Part shown: piece by piece, positions 6,607 through 14,213 of the stretch
Layout of the letters: the number at the start of each line of letters is the position of its first letter
Position numbering within the stretch: the stretch's first letter is position 1
NCBI GenBank assembly: GCA_910584245.1
Contig: CAJTZF010000023.1
Span: 1 to 42,566 of the forward strand
DNA from: an uncultured Eubacterium sp.
Lineage (GTDB): Bacteria > Bacillota > Clostridia > Lachnospirales > Lachnospiraceae
Direction: 5' to 3'
DNA: 42,566 bases
Translations under genes and position numbers: made by a program
The notes under the pieces: model-generated
The model's input: only the letters and a program-made list of their open reading frames with translations
What the model was told of the DNA's origin: nothing
Databases searched by the model: none

Positions 6607-8303
6607 AACAGGACATACTCCGCGTCGCAATCTATTCCCGCAAATCAAAGTTCACCGGAAAAGGGGAATCCATCGCAAACCAGATTGAAGAATGTAAAAA
6701 ATATTGCCGCTACATGCTGCACCGGGAAAAAGAACACATCCACTTCGCCGTCTATGAAGACGAAGGGTATTCGGGAAAAAATTTTCAGCGCCCCGCCATG
6801 AAAAAACTCCTTGAAGATCTGGCACAGTACGATTTTTTAGTTTGTTACCGGCTGGACCGGGTCAGCCGCAGCGTGTCGGATTTTTCGAACTTTATAAAAA
6901 GATTAGAGCTGGCGAATGTAGCGTTCCTCTCTGTCTCTGAATCCTTTGACACAACAAAGCCAATGGGGCGCGCTATGATGAACATCACGTCTGCTTTCGC
7001 CGAATTGGAACGCGACACAATTACAGAACGTATTGTGGACAATATGACCGCCCTGGCAAAAACCGGGAGATGGCTTGGTGGGACGACGCCACTCGGCTTC
7101 GAGAGTGAAAAAGTTAATTATGAACGCCACGGCAAATCACGTTCCTATTTTAAGCTAAAAGAAAAACCGGAAGAACTTGAAACAATAAGACAAATTTTCA
7201 ATAAGTACATAGAGCTTGGTTCCCTCGCCAAATTGTCCAGCTATTTAATGAACCACGGCATCCTGAGCCGAAACGGGGTGAATTTCTCCAACTACAGTTT
7301 GAGATTTATCCTGAAAAATCCCGTGTACTGTACAGCGGATTTACCAGCCTATACCTATTTAAAGGAAAAGGACTATTCCGTTTACTCCAAAAGAGAAGCC
7401 TTTACGGGAAAACATGGACTTATCGGCTACAACAAAACAAATGAACACCATCGGAATGGAGCGGGACGGTTCAATGAAACATCCAATTGGATCCTTGCCG
7501 TTGGGGAACACATTCCTGTCGTCCGAAGCAATGTGTGGATTCAGGTACAGGAACAGCTGCAGTCCCAGAGCAAATATGCGTTCCGCCGTGCCAGAAGCAA
7601 CCATTCCCTTCTATCGGGACTTCTCTTTTGCAGCTGCGGTTCCCCAATGAGGCCCAAAAGCACAGGTACCCGGACGGAACAGGGAGAGCGGCGCTTTTCC
7701 TATCTATGCGAGACAAAGAGCCGCAGCAAGGGCGGCCTTTGCAGGCAGAAAAACATACAGGGAAATGCCTTAGATGAATCGGTTGTGTCCTGTCTATTTG
7801 AAATGTACGGCCAGATTCAAAAGGAAGATTACAACATCGTTAATGCAATAAAAACCGAGCTCAATTCCCCCTCTCCTTCCGACTCAGAAGAGATGCTTTT
7901 AAAACACTCCCTCGAGGCGAATCATAAAAAATTGGACCGTCTTGTCCACTCGATGGAACATGCCGCTTCCGATGAGGCAGCTTCCCTCTTGTTCCACCGT
8001 ATAGAAGAAATCTCAGCCGAAACAAGAAAACAAAAACACAAACTGGAAACATTACAACAGGAACAGAAAACTACAGACACCGCTAAACTCCGCGAATATG
8101 TAAAAACAATGCTCCACTTTGACCAAAACCTGTGGAACCTGCTCGACTATGACACTCAGAAAAATATCATCCCTCTTATGATTGACCATATCGAGTGGGA
8201 CGGGACGACTGCCACAATCTTTCCGTGCGTGTCCCCCTTAATCCAAATTAATATGGTACAGGCGGCGGATGATGATTGCGGGGGACAGGATTCAATAATG
8301 TAG
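6603..8303 (+). CDS. spoIVCA: Large serine recombinase of the sigK intervening element (SpoIVCA-like)
   Basis: The 566-residue enzyme has an N-terminal resolvase catalytic domain (about 6-150) with nucleophile Ser12 in AIYSRKSK, the DEGYSGKNFQRP segment, YRLDRVSRS and AFAELERDTITERI. A recombinase domain follows (about 160-280), then a zinc-ribbon region with CSCGSPM near 345 and two later cysteines, and a coiled-coil stretch (about 430-500). This is the complete layout of large serine integrases. It reads toward the sigK 3' part and ends 110 bp before the right crossover point. Its expected job is to excise the element in the mother cell and rebuild sigK, acting on the att sites at 4613-4646 and 8391-8417. 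The upstream small ORF overlaps its start. Confidence 0.93.
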   Translation: MKQDILRVAIYSRKSKFTGKGESIANQIEECKKYCRYMLHREKEHIHFAVYEDEGYSGKNFQRPAMKKLLEDLAQYDFLVCYRLDRVSRSVSDFSNFIKRLELANVAFLSVSESFDTTKPMGRAMMNITSAFAELERDTITERIVDNMTALAKTGRWLGGTTPLGFESEKVNYERHGKSRSYFKLKEKPEELETIRQIFNKYIELGSLAKLSSYLMNHGILSRNGVNFSNYSLRFILKNPVYCTADLPAYTYLKEKDYSVYSKREAFTGKHGLIGYNKTNEHHRNGAGRFNETSNWILAVGEHIPVVRSNVWIQVQEQLQSQSKYAFRRARSNHSLLSGLLFCSCGSPMRPKSTGTRTEQGERRFSYLCETKSRSKGGLCRQKNIQGNALDESVVSCLFEMYGQIQKEDYNIVNAIKTELNSPSPSDSEEMLLKHSLEANHKKLDRLVHSMEHAASDEAASLLFHRIEEISAETRKQKHKLETLQQEQKTTDTAKLREYVKTMLHFDQNLWNLLDYDTQKNIIPLMIDHIEWDGTTATIFPCVSPLIQINMVQAADDDCGGQDSIM

Positions 8304-8377
8304 ATTATTTTTGCAGGTTATTTAAAAAACACTATCATGTAACACCGACGGAGTACCGGAAAAAGAAAAATGCTTAA
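8288..8377 (+). pseudogene. C-terminal relic of an AraC-family regulator inside the skin element
   Basis: A 30-codon frame reads GFNNVDYFCRLFKKHYHVTP then TEYRKKKNA and a stop. This is the second helix-turn-helix signature and end of an AraC/XylS regulator (compare GF-x-D-x-x-YF-x-x-x-FKK-x-x-G-x-TP-x-x-YR). Nothing AraC-like precedes it. The relic overlaps the last 16 bases of the recombinase gene in another frame, so the recombinase end seems to have been fused onto an old AraC gene. It is too short to act. Confidence 0.75.
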
Positions 8378-8390
8378 AACAATGGATCCT

Positions 8391-8417
8391 TTTAGCCAAA
8401 CGGATGTATCGGCAATG
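8391..8417 (+). other. attR: attR of the sigK intervening element
   Basis: The element arm TTTAGCCAAA-N5-GTATCG (8391-8411) is the inverted counterpart of the arm at 4626-4646 (16 of 21 positions identical, the other 5 being the spacer). It runs into the core TGTATCGGCAATG (8405-8417). The central AA is at 8414-8415. Both arms start 3.5 bp and end 23.5 bp from the centre of this AA. Confidence 0.75.
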
Positions 8418-8806
8418 AACTGCTAATGACCTTCCGCAGCGCAAAAAAGCAAGCAAAAGAAGTATACCTTTACGAACCGATCAACCGGGACGACGGAGAG
8501 GGAAACAGCATCAATCTTCTCGATCTGCTCGAAACAACCGATGAGGACGTGGCAGAGCGGATGGAGACAGAAGAAAATGTAAAAAAACTTTACAAATACG
8601 TAGAGACGGCCCTCACCGACCGTGAAAAAGAGATTATACGCCTCCGGTACGGGCTTCCAAGAAACCAGGCTTTTAATGAAAAAAATGAAATTACTCAACG
8701 GGAAATCGCCAAAAAATATGGGATTAGCAGAAGCTACGTGAGCCGAATCGAAAAAAAAGCATTGGAAAAACTTAGAAGAGCCTATGAAAATGAAATATTA
8801 AAATAG
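8414..8806 (+). CDS. sigK: Sporulation sigma factor SigK, 3' part (split gene)
   Basis: Read from the crossover, this gives NELLMTFRSAKKQAKEVYLY and on through EPI, the RDDGEGN-containing linker, LLDLLET, region 3, and region 4 with TDREKEIIRLRYGL and the helix-turn-helix EITQREIAKKYGISRSYVSR IEKKALEKLRR. It lacks its own ribosome site; the first ATG is at 8426 and corresponds to an internal Met of sigma-K. It therefore makes a functional sigma factor only after excision joins it to 4358-4624. A slight insertion (PRNQAFNEKNE) lies between the LRYGL block and the helix-turn-helix. The joined protein is 218 residues, close to the family's usual size. Confidence 0.9.
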   Translation, partial: NELLMTFRSAKKQAKEVYLYEPINRDDGEGNSINLLDLLETTDEDVAERMETEENVKKLYKYVETALTDREKEIIRLRYGLPRNQAFNEKNEITQREIAKKYGISRSYVSRIEKKALEKLRRAYENEILK

Positions 8807-8825
8807 GATCCGATTGGAGGCAACA

Positions 8826-10553
8826 ATGGCTGACCAGAAATTAGAAAACATGCTTGAACTATCTCTCTCCAGCAACGAAAACCAGCGGGAAAAAAGCGAG
8901 AACCTAAATGTAGGATATGACGCCCAGACAAAGCGCTGGGAACTTATAATAAAATACTCTGGGGAGCTCTCACTTCCGGACTACATATCCGTACTCCCCC
9001 TCTATGGGGGTTATGCGGTGATATCTATTCCGGAAACGGCGATCGACGCCCTCTCCCAGCTCCCCCAGATCGAGTATATTGAAAAACCGAAAAGACTTGT
9101 TCTGTCGTTATATGAAGCGCGTTCTGCCGCCTGTATCACACCGGTCCAGAACGCGCCTCTTTCCCTGACGGGAAAGGGCGTTTTAGTCGGCATCGTGGAT
9201 AGCGGAATCGACATTTTTCACCCTGACTTCCGCAATGAGGACGGTTCAACACGCATTCTCGAGCTGTGGGACCAGACTGTTCCCGAAAATACGGACCCCT
9301 CAGGCGAAGTCAGCTTCTATAACCGGGGAAAAATCTTTACGCGCGAGGAAATCAACCTCGCCTTGGAACAAAATGACCGCTCCTTTCCCAGCCGGGACCT
9401 ATCAGGACACGGAACCCATGTAGCCGGAATCGCGGCTGGAAATGGCCGTGCCAGCAGGGGCGAACAAAAAGGGGTTGCCCCGGAAAGCGATCTTTTAATT
9501 GTCAAACTTGGAAATGTATTCCCGGAAGGTTTTCCGAGGACGACTGAATTGATGCTTGGCATGGATTACTGCGTCCGCAAGGCCGCGGACCTCAACGTCC
9601 CCCTTGCGCTCAATATCAGCTTTGGAAACAGCTATGGGAGCCATGACGGAAGCTCTCTTTTAGAGACGTTTATCGACAACCTTTCCAATCTCGGCCGGAC
9701 AACAATCGCAATCGGAAGCGGCAATGAAGGTAATAAAGGCAGACACACTTCCGGAATGCTATCCGCGGCTGACACGATGCAGATAGAACTGGCAATTTCC
9801 GAAAATGAATCCTCCTTAAGTATCCAGCTCTGGAAAAATTATATTGACACGTTCCAGATCCGCCTCGTCTCACCTTCCGGTTCCAGCGTTATTCTGACGG
9901 AACAGTCCATCGGCGCATACCGTAATATACTGGACGGCACACAGCTGTTATGGTATTTTGGGGAACCTTCGCCCTACAGCGTTTCACAGGAAATCTACTT
10001 AGAAATGATTCCTCTCCCGGGAAATTCGTATATTCAGGACGGTATATGGAAGGTTCAGCTAACCCCGTCGGACATCGTGGACGGACGTTTTGATTTGTGG
10101 CTTCCTTCCGGCAATGCGATAAATCCATCGACCCGTTTTCTTGTCCCCACTCCGGACACTACACTGACAATACCCTCCACCGCTACAAACCCAATCACCG
10201 TAGCCGCCTATGACAGCAACACAGACAGCGTCGCCTCATTTTCCGGACAGGGATTTACTGGTCTCTCGCTGCCAAAACCTGATCTGGCCGCTCCCGGCGT
10301 CGACATCACCAGCGCCGCCCCCGGCGGTGGATACACTCCAAACACCGGCACATCAATGGCGACCCCTTTTGTGACAGGAAGCGCCGCGCTGCTTATGCAA
10401 TACGGCATCATCCAGGGACACGATCCCTATTTGTATGGGCAGAAAATAAAAGCTTACCTGCAAAAAGGAGCCCGACATCTTCCCTCCATACAAAACTATC
10501 CAAGTCCTGAAATCGGATGGGGCGTCCTCTGCCTAAAAGACAGTATCCCATAA
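8826..10553 (+). CDS. Csp-type subtilisin-like serine protease (peptidase S8)
   Basis: The 575-residue protein has no signal peptide. A pro-domain-like region (about 1-100) comes first, then a subtilisin domain with the complete triad: Asp125 in GIVDSGIDIFHPDF, His195 in DLSGHGTHVAGIAAG and Ser510 in TGTSMATPF. The oxyanion Asn lies in GSGNEGNKG. An inserted beta-rich segment (about 310-440) between His and Ser blocks is typical of the Csp germination proteases of Clostridia, which activate the cortex hydrolase SleC. The ATG at 8826 follows GGAGG at 5 bp. It starts 19 bp after the sigK stop, so after excision it could be read from the sigK promoter. Many Lachnospiraceae have several S8 proteases of this type, so a germination role is not certain. 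Confidence 0.82.
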   Translation: MADQKLENMLELSLSSNENQREKSENLNVGYDAQTKRWELIIKYSGELSLPDYISVLPLYGGYAVISIPETAIDALSQLPQIEYIEKPKRLVLSLYEARSAACITPVQNAPLSLTGKGVLVGIVDSGIDIFHPDFRNEDGSTRILELWDQTVPENTDPSGEVSFYNRGKIFTREEINLALEQNDRSFPSRDLSGHGTHVAGIAAGNGRASRGEQKGVAPESDLLIVKLGNVFPEGFPRTTELMLGMDYCVRKAADLNVPLALNISFGNSYGSHDGSSLLETFIDNLSNLGRTTIAIGSGNEGNKGRHTSGMLSAADTMQIELAISENESSLSIQLWKNYIDTFQIRLVSPSGSSVILTEQSIGAYRNILDGTQLLWYFGEPSPYSVSQEIYLEMIPLPGNSYIQDGIWKVQLTPSDIVDGRFDLWLPSGNAINPSTRFLVPTPDTTLTIPSTATNPITVAAYDSNTDSVASFSGQGFTGLSLPKPDLAAPGVDITSAAPGGGYTPNTGTSMATPFVTGSAALLMQYGIIQGHDPYLYGQKIKAYLQKGARHLPSIQNYPSPEIGWGVLCLKDSIP

Positions 10554-10555
10554 TG

Positions 10556-11086
10556 TCATTTGCGCAAATCCGCACACTGCCTATAATAAGCAAACCGATA
10601 CGATATGCCACTTTCATCCCACATTTTTTCACTTTCAAAAGCCAGACGCCACCCAGCCATCCGGTCCAGGTCAGGAAAATAGACGTCCGCCTTTTTTACC
10701 TCATTTACCTTGGTAATATATGCGTCGGATGCAATATCAAGAAATTGCTGGTAAACTTCCCCTCCGCCAATAATAAATACCGCTTCCGGCGCATCCGCCA
10801 CATATTGTATTACTTCCCGGCGCGAGTGTAACACCACAAGAGATCCGCTCTCCTCGCCATCTCCCCGGGAGAGACTTGTTTGTCTTGTAAGAACGATATT
10901 TTTCCGGTTTGGAAGGGGCCTTCCCCCCGGAAGGCTTTCCAGTGTCTTTCTTCCCATAACAACGATATTTTGCAATGTTTTCTGCTGAAAGATTTCCATA
11001 TCCTTTTTCAAATGGAACAATAGCTGGTTGTGATACCCGATTCCCCACTCCCTGTCTACCGCGGCTAACAGCGTAATAGACTTCAT
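10556..11086 (-). CDS. folA: Dihydrofolate reductase
   Basis: The 176-residue enzyme reduces dihydrofolate to tetrahydrofolate with NADPH. Family motifs run in order: LLAAVDREWGIGYHNQLLFHL at the N-terminus, the nucleotide-binding VVMGRKTLESLPGGRPLPNR, and IIGGGEVYQQFL. The length is normal. It is convergent with the protease gene, whose stop lies 2 bp away, and sits 27 bp after hflX on the same strand, probably in one transcript. Confidence 0.95.
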   Translation of the reverse strand: MKSITLLAAVDREWGIGYHNQLLFHLKKDMEIFQQKTLQNIVVMGRKTLESLPGGRPLPNRKNIVLTRQTSLSRGDGEESGSLVVLHSRREVIQYVADAPEAVFIIGGGEVYQQFLDIASDAYITKVNEVKKADVYFPDLDRMAGWRLAFESEKMWDESGISYRFAYYRQCADLRK

Positions 11087-11113
11087 ATGATACCTCGTTC
11101 CCGCCGCGGCCGC

Positions 11114-12418
11114 CTAATACTGTGCCGCGTCCTCTTTCTTCTTCCCCATAATCTGGCCTACATATTGCGCCGGTATAGCAGCTTGTACAAATATACCGGC
11201 TTCCCTGTATTCCTCCGTATCCAAATTTCCATATTTTCGTATCAGCTGGATTTTTCCCGCCTCCTCATAGGGGAATGTCTTTTCAATTCGGACAAAACCT
11301 GCATTCAAAATGTGCTCTATTTTATTTAAAAGCTCCTCAAACCCGGTCTGATACTTCGCAGAAATTTTTACAACATCCTCACTGAAAGCATCCTTGCATA
11401 CCGGTATGCTCCCATCCCCCCACTTATCTATTTTATTAAAAACAGTGAGAACCGGCTTATCCTGTATGCCCAGTTTTTCCAATGTATCGTATACGACCCG
11501 CATATGGTTTTCAAAATTCTCATCCGCACAATCCACCACATGGACAATCATATCGGCATATTTCGCTTCCTCCAATGTACTGCGGAACGCCTGTATCAGA
11601 TGGTGCGGAAGCTTATTTATAAATCCGACGGTATCCGTAAAAAGTACCTGCTGCCCATTTTCCATCTCATAGCTTCTCGTCGTAGGATCCAGTGTCGCAA
11701 ATAATTTGTCTTCCTCCAATACTTGTGCCTGCGTAAGCGCATTTAACAACGTCGACTTACCCGCATTTGTATAACCGACAATAGCAACGACTTTGGAAGC
11801 GTTCCCTCTCCGCTGCTTTCTCATCGTATCCCGCGTCACCACTATACTTTTAAGCTGGCGGTTTAACACCGAAATCCGGTCCCGGATAAGTCTCCTGTCC
11901 ATCTCCAGCTTTTTCTCACCAGGTCCCCTTGTCCCGATGCCACCGCTGCTGCCCGCAGCGCTTCCCCCGATTCTTGAAAGTGAACTTCCAAGTCCAGTGA
12001 GACGGGAAGAACGATACCGCAGCTGCGCCAGTTCGACTTGAAGCTTCCCTTCACTCGTGCTGGCATGCGCCGCAAAAATATCTAAAATCATAACTGTGCG
12101 GTCAATAACCTTACATTGCAGCACATCCTGAAGATTCCCAAGCTGCGCCGGTGAAAGCTCATCGTCACAAACAATGGTATCTGCCTTCTTCTCCCAGACC
12201 AGCTCCCCCAGTTCTTCTATTTTTCCTTTTCCAATATAAGTTCCCGGATGAATTCCCTCACGGTTCTGAATCATCCTGCCCACCACTTCGGCGCCCGCCG
12301 TCTTTGACAATTCCTCTAACTCATCGAGCGAAGCTTGTACATCCGTACCATCCCCCAGATCCACTGCAACAACAATTACTCTCTCCTTCTCATGCTGCGT
12401 CTGAAATAATTCCGCCAT
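11114..12418 (-). CDS. hflX: GTPase HflX, ribosome-associated
   Basis: The 434-residue protein has the HflX N-terminal domain (about 15-190, with HPGTYIGKGKIEEL and DDELSPAQLGNL), the glycine-rich linker GGSAAGSSGGIGTRGPGEKK and a GTPase domain. G1 is GYTNAGKST, G3 is DTVGFINKLPH and G4 is NKID. HflX binds the 50S subunit, and in several bacteria splits stalled or hibernating ribosomes under stress. The start ATG 12418 follows GGAAAGGGG. The length is normal and all nucleotide motifs are intact. Confidence 0.95.
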   Translation of the reverse strand: MAELFQTQHEKERVIVVAVDLGDGTDVQASLDELEELSKTAGAEVVGRMIQNREGIHPGTYIGKGKIEELGELVWEKKADTIVCDDELSPAQLGNLQDVLQCKVIDRTVMILDIFAAHASTSEGKLQVELAQLRYRSSRLTGLGSSLSRIGGSAAGSSGGIGTRGPGEKKLEMDRRLIRDRISVLNRQLKSIVVTRDTMRKQRRGNASKVVAIVGYTNAGKSTLLNALTQAQVLEEDKLFATLDPTTRSYEMENGQQVLFTDTVGFINKLPHHLIQAFRSTLEEAKYADMIVHVVDCADENFENHMRVVYDTLEKLGIQDKPVLTVFNKIDKWGDGSIPVCKDAFSEDVVKISAKYQTGFEELLNKIEHILNAGFVRIEKTFPYEEAGKIQLIRKYGNLDTEEYREAGIFVQAAIPAQYVGQIMGKKKEDAAQY

Positions 12419-12451
12419 AAAATCCCCTTTCCTCTAAAATCTATTACATCC

Positions 12452-13393
12452 CTAACCGGGCTGCTCAATTGACAATCCTTTTATAATAATCAAACCCAGG
12501 TATGATGTATTTCTAAGCATCCGCCCTTCATCCCAGCTGCTTAATTCCTTAATCGCACAAAATGCCGTTTTTATTCTAGCACTAATTATACTACCCGGCA
12601 ACACTTTTTCTAACCAATCCGCATTTTCTTTATCTGCGTAGACTGATATTTTTCGATTTACTAATATTTCTCCATCCCTTCCTAATATATTTACTTCATA
12701 AGAAAGCGTATCTCCCAATTCCAGTCCAAAAGCTTTAACAATATCATCTTTTAAATTACTACCCTTGAGCCCTGAAACCACTTTCATTGAAAGTTCAGCT
12801 TCTATACCCTGATATCTCAAAGGGCGCAACACAAACTTACGAATTGTATCCTCATAGTCTTCATTTTGATTTATTAACAGCCTTGAGGAATCTATGGATA
12901 ACTGTTCTAAGTTTGAAAGCGTATCCATTACATCTTTAACTATTTTTTTGCCTAAATCATCGGGAGATGTAAAAAAACTAACCATATGCTGCTTTTTTAA
13001 ACCTTCCTTAAATTCAGTCAGCTTCTCTGCCTTTTCTCCTCTGTCAACAAATTTAGCCGGTACAAGACAATCTTCACTCATTAAATACATGAGAGTTGGA
13101 ATTTCATTTTTAATCGCCTCATTATATTCTAGCTGCGAATATGAAAGCCCGCTTTCCTCATCAATTGAACCATAACGCATTCCCAAAATACCTATAAAAA
13201 GTTTGCTTTCCTTTACTTGGGATAAACACATGGTAAGAGAATCTTTTGGATTTGATCCAAAATACTCCATCCCCTTAATAATTTGTTCAAGACGCATTAA
13301 ATTTCTTTGTACTTCTTCACGATATGGAATCAAATCCTCATATGTAGATGAAATAAATATTGGTATGTGCTGCTTAATCTTCGTATTAGCCAT
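12452..13393 (-). CDS. DUF4062 domain protein, probably acquired
   Basis: The 313-residue product has an N-terminal DUF4062 domain (about 5-110): PIFISSTYEDLIPYREEV, then ESKLFIGILGMRYGS and SYSQLEYNEAI. This TIR-like alpha/beta fold is often found fused to STAND-type NTPases or in signalling and defence proteins. The rest, about 130-313, is unrecognised and has no ATPase motif. The start is ATG 13393 behind GGAGGG; a GTG/ATG further up would add nine residues but has no good site. The gene is AT-rich against hflX and the genes after it, and carries its own upstream AT-rich spacer, so it is probably a small insertion. A defence role is a guess. Confidence 0.7.
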   Translation of the reverse strand: MANTKIKQHIPIFISSTYEDLIPYREEVQRNLMRLEQIIKGMEYFGSNPKDSLTMCLSQVKESKLFIGILGMRYGSIDEESGLSYSQLEYNEAIKNEIPTLMYLMSEDCLVPAKFVDRGEKAEKLTEFKEGLKKQHMVSFFTSPDDLGKKIVKDVMDTLSNLEQLSIDSSRLLINQNEDYEDTIRKFVLRPLRYQGIEAELSMKVVSGLKGSNLKDDIVKAFGLELGDTLSYEVNILGRDGEILVNRKISVYADKENADWLEKVLPGSIISARIKTAFCAIKELSSWDEGRMLRNTSYLGLIIIKGLSIEQPG

Positions 13394-13535
13394 AAAAATC
13401 CCTCCAGAAAAGTTTATCATTAACCAAATTTTTTAATAAATAATTTAACTTGCTGATTCTTTATTGTCAAGTGTTTTATAAATCTATTATATCATATTTT
13501 ACTTTATCTGTTAAGAAAAATTAACAGCCGTGTTC

Positions 13536-13578
13536 AAAAAATAACGAAAGGGCGCCGCCATGTTTCCACAGCGGCGCC
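13536..13578 (-). terminator. Rho-independent terminator after the tetR gene
   Basis: On the minus strand GGCGCCGC (13571-13578 side) pairs with GCGGCGCC across a 12-nt loop (13559-13570), followed by TTTCGTTATTTTTT. It lies 24 bp after the TetR stop codon and ends the exporter operon before the AT-rich DUF4062 gene. Confidence 0.7.
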
Positions 13579-13601
13579 GCCCCCCTGGCCTTTGCAATAT
13601 T

Positions 13602-14207
13602 TTACCCGGTACACTCCTGGTTGTTTATTATGACTGGGATGAGATGGAACAGCTCCTCCTTCAATTCTGCAAGTGCGACCGGCTCTTGATACAAAATGAC
13701 ATTATAGCAGGTGGCATTTACCAATTCCACGATCATATAAATCATAAGTTCATGATTGCGGAATTGTCGGCCGGAGCTCTGAACCAATTTTGTATACCAG
13801 TCATAAAAACTATCCGACACTTCATTTCCACCCTCCAGAATTACATGGTGGAATACACCCCAATGCAAATTTTTAGAAATGAACTCTAACAGCGATTTAT
13901 CCTCCCGCAATTCCTCGATAATAATATCCACCAGCCGGATAACGGTGTCCTCCAGGGAAGCGCTCCCGTCATACACGAGCTTTTCCCGCACAACGGAAAA
14001 CAGCTCCCCCGCCTTTCTTTTAATCAGTTCCATCTGAATTTCATTTTTGTCCTTAAAGTAAAGGTAAAAGGTTCCCTTTGCCATCTCGGCCCGCTGCACA
14101 ATATCCGAAATAGATGTCTCTGCAACACCTTTCGAAGTGAAAAGGTCATACGCGGCGTCCAGAAGCGCAATCCTCTTCTTCTTCTTTTTTTCATCCAGTC
14201 TTCCCAT
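13602..14207 (-). CDS. TetR-family regulator of the MMPL exporter operon
   Basis: The 201-residue regulator has an N-terminal TetR helix-turn-helix: IALLDAAYDLFTSKGVAETS, then ISDIVQRAEMAKGTFYLYF KDKNEI. The C-terminal ligand domain has a normal length. It follows the YhgE-like gene by only a few bases; the ATG 14207 or a TTG at 14213 could be the start. As last gene of the operon it probably represses the operon promoter, where two TGAC-N5-GTCA palindromes lie (18329-18341, 18374-18386). The inducer is unknown. Confidence 0.88.
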   Translation of the reverse strand: MGRLDEKKKKKRIALLDAAYDLFTSKGVAETSISDIVQRAEMAKGTFYLYFKDKNEIQMELIKRKAGELFSVVREKLVYDGSASLEDTVIRLVDIIIEELREDKSLLEFISKNLHWGVFHHVILEGGNEVSDSFYDWYTKLVQSSGRQFRNHELMIYMIVELVNATCYNVILYQEPVALAELKEELFHLIPVIINNQECTG

Positions 14208-14213
14208 TCGCAA

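Larger units (their letters stand above)
4622..8413. mobile_element. skin: sigK intervening (skin-type) element, 3792 bp
   Basis: The two parts of sigK are separated by a segment bounded by direct repeats TGTATCGACAATG (4613-4625) and TGTATCGGCAATG (8405-8417), 12 of 13 identical and exactly 3792 bp apart. Recombination within the shared CAATG yields codons for RCID-NELLM-TFRSAKK, which is the uninterrupted sigma-K sequence. The element encodes a large serine recombinase, a small coupled ORF, a secreted GH10 xylanase on the opposite strand and an AraC tail relic. Known skin elements of Bacillus subtilis (about 48 kb) and Clostridioides difficile (about 15 kb) are prophage-like; this one is far smaller and has no phage genes. 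Confidence 0.9.
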
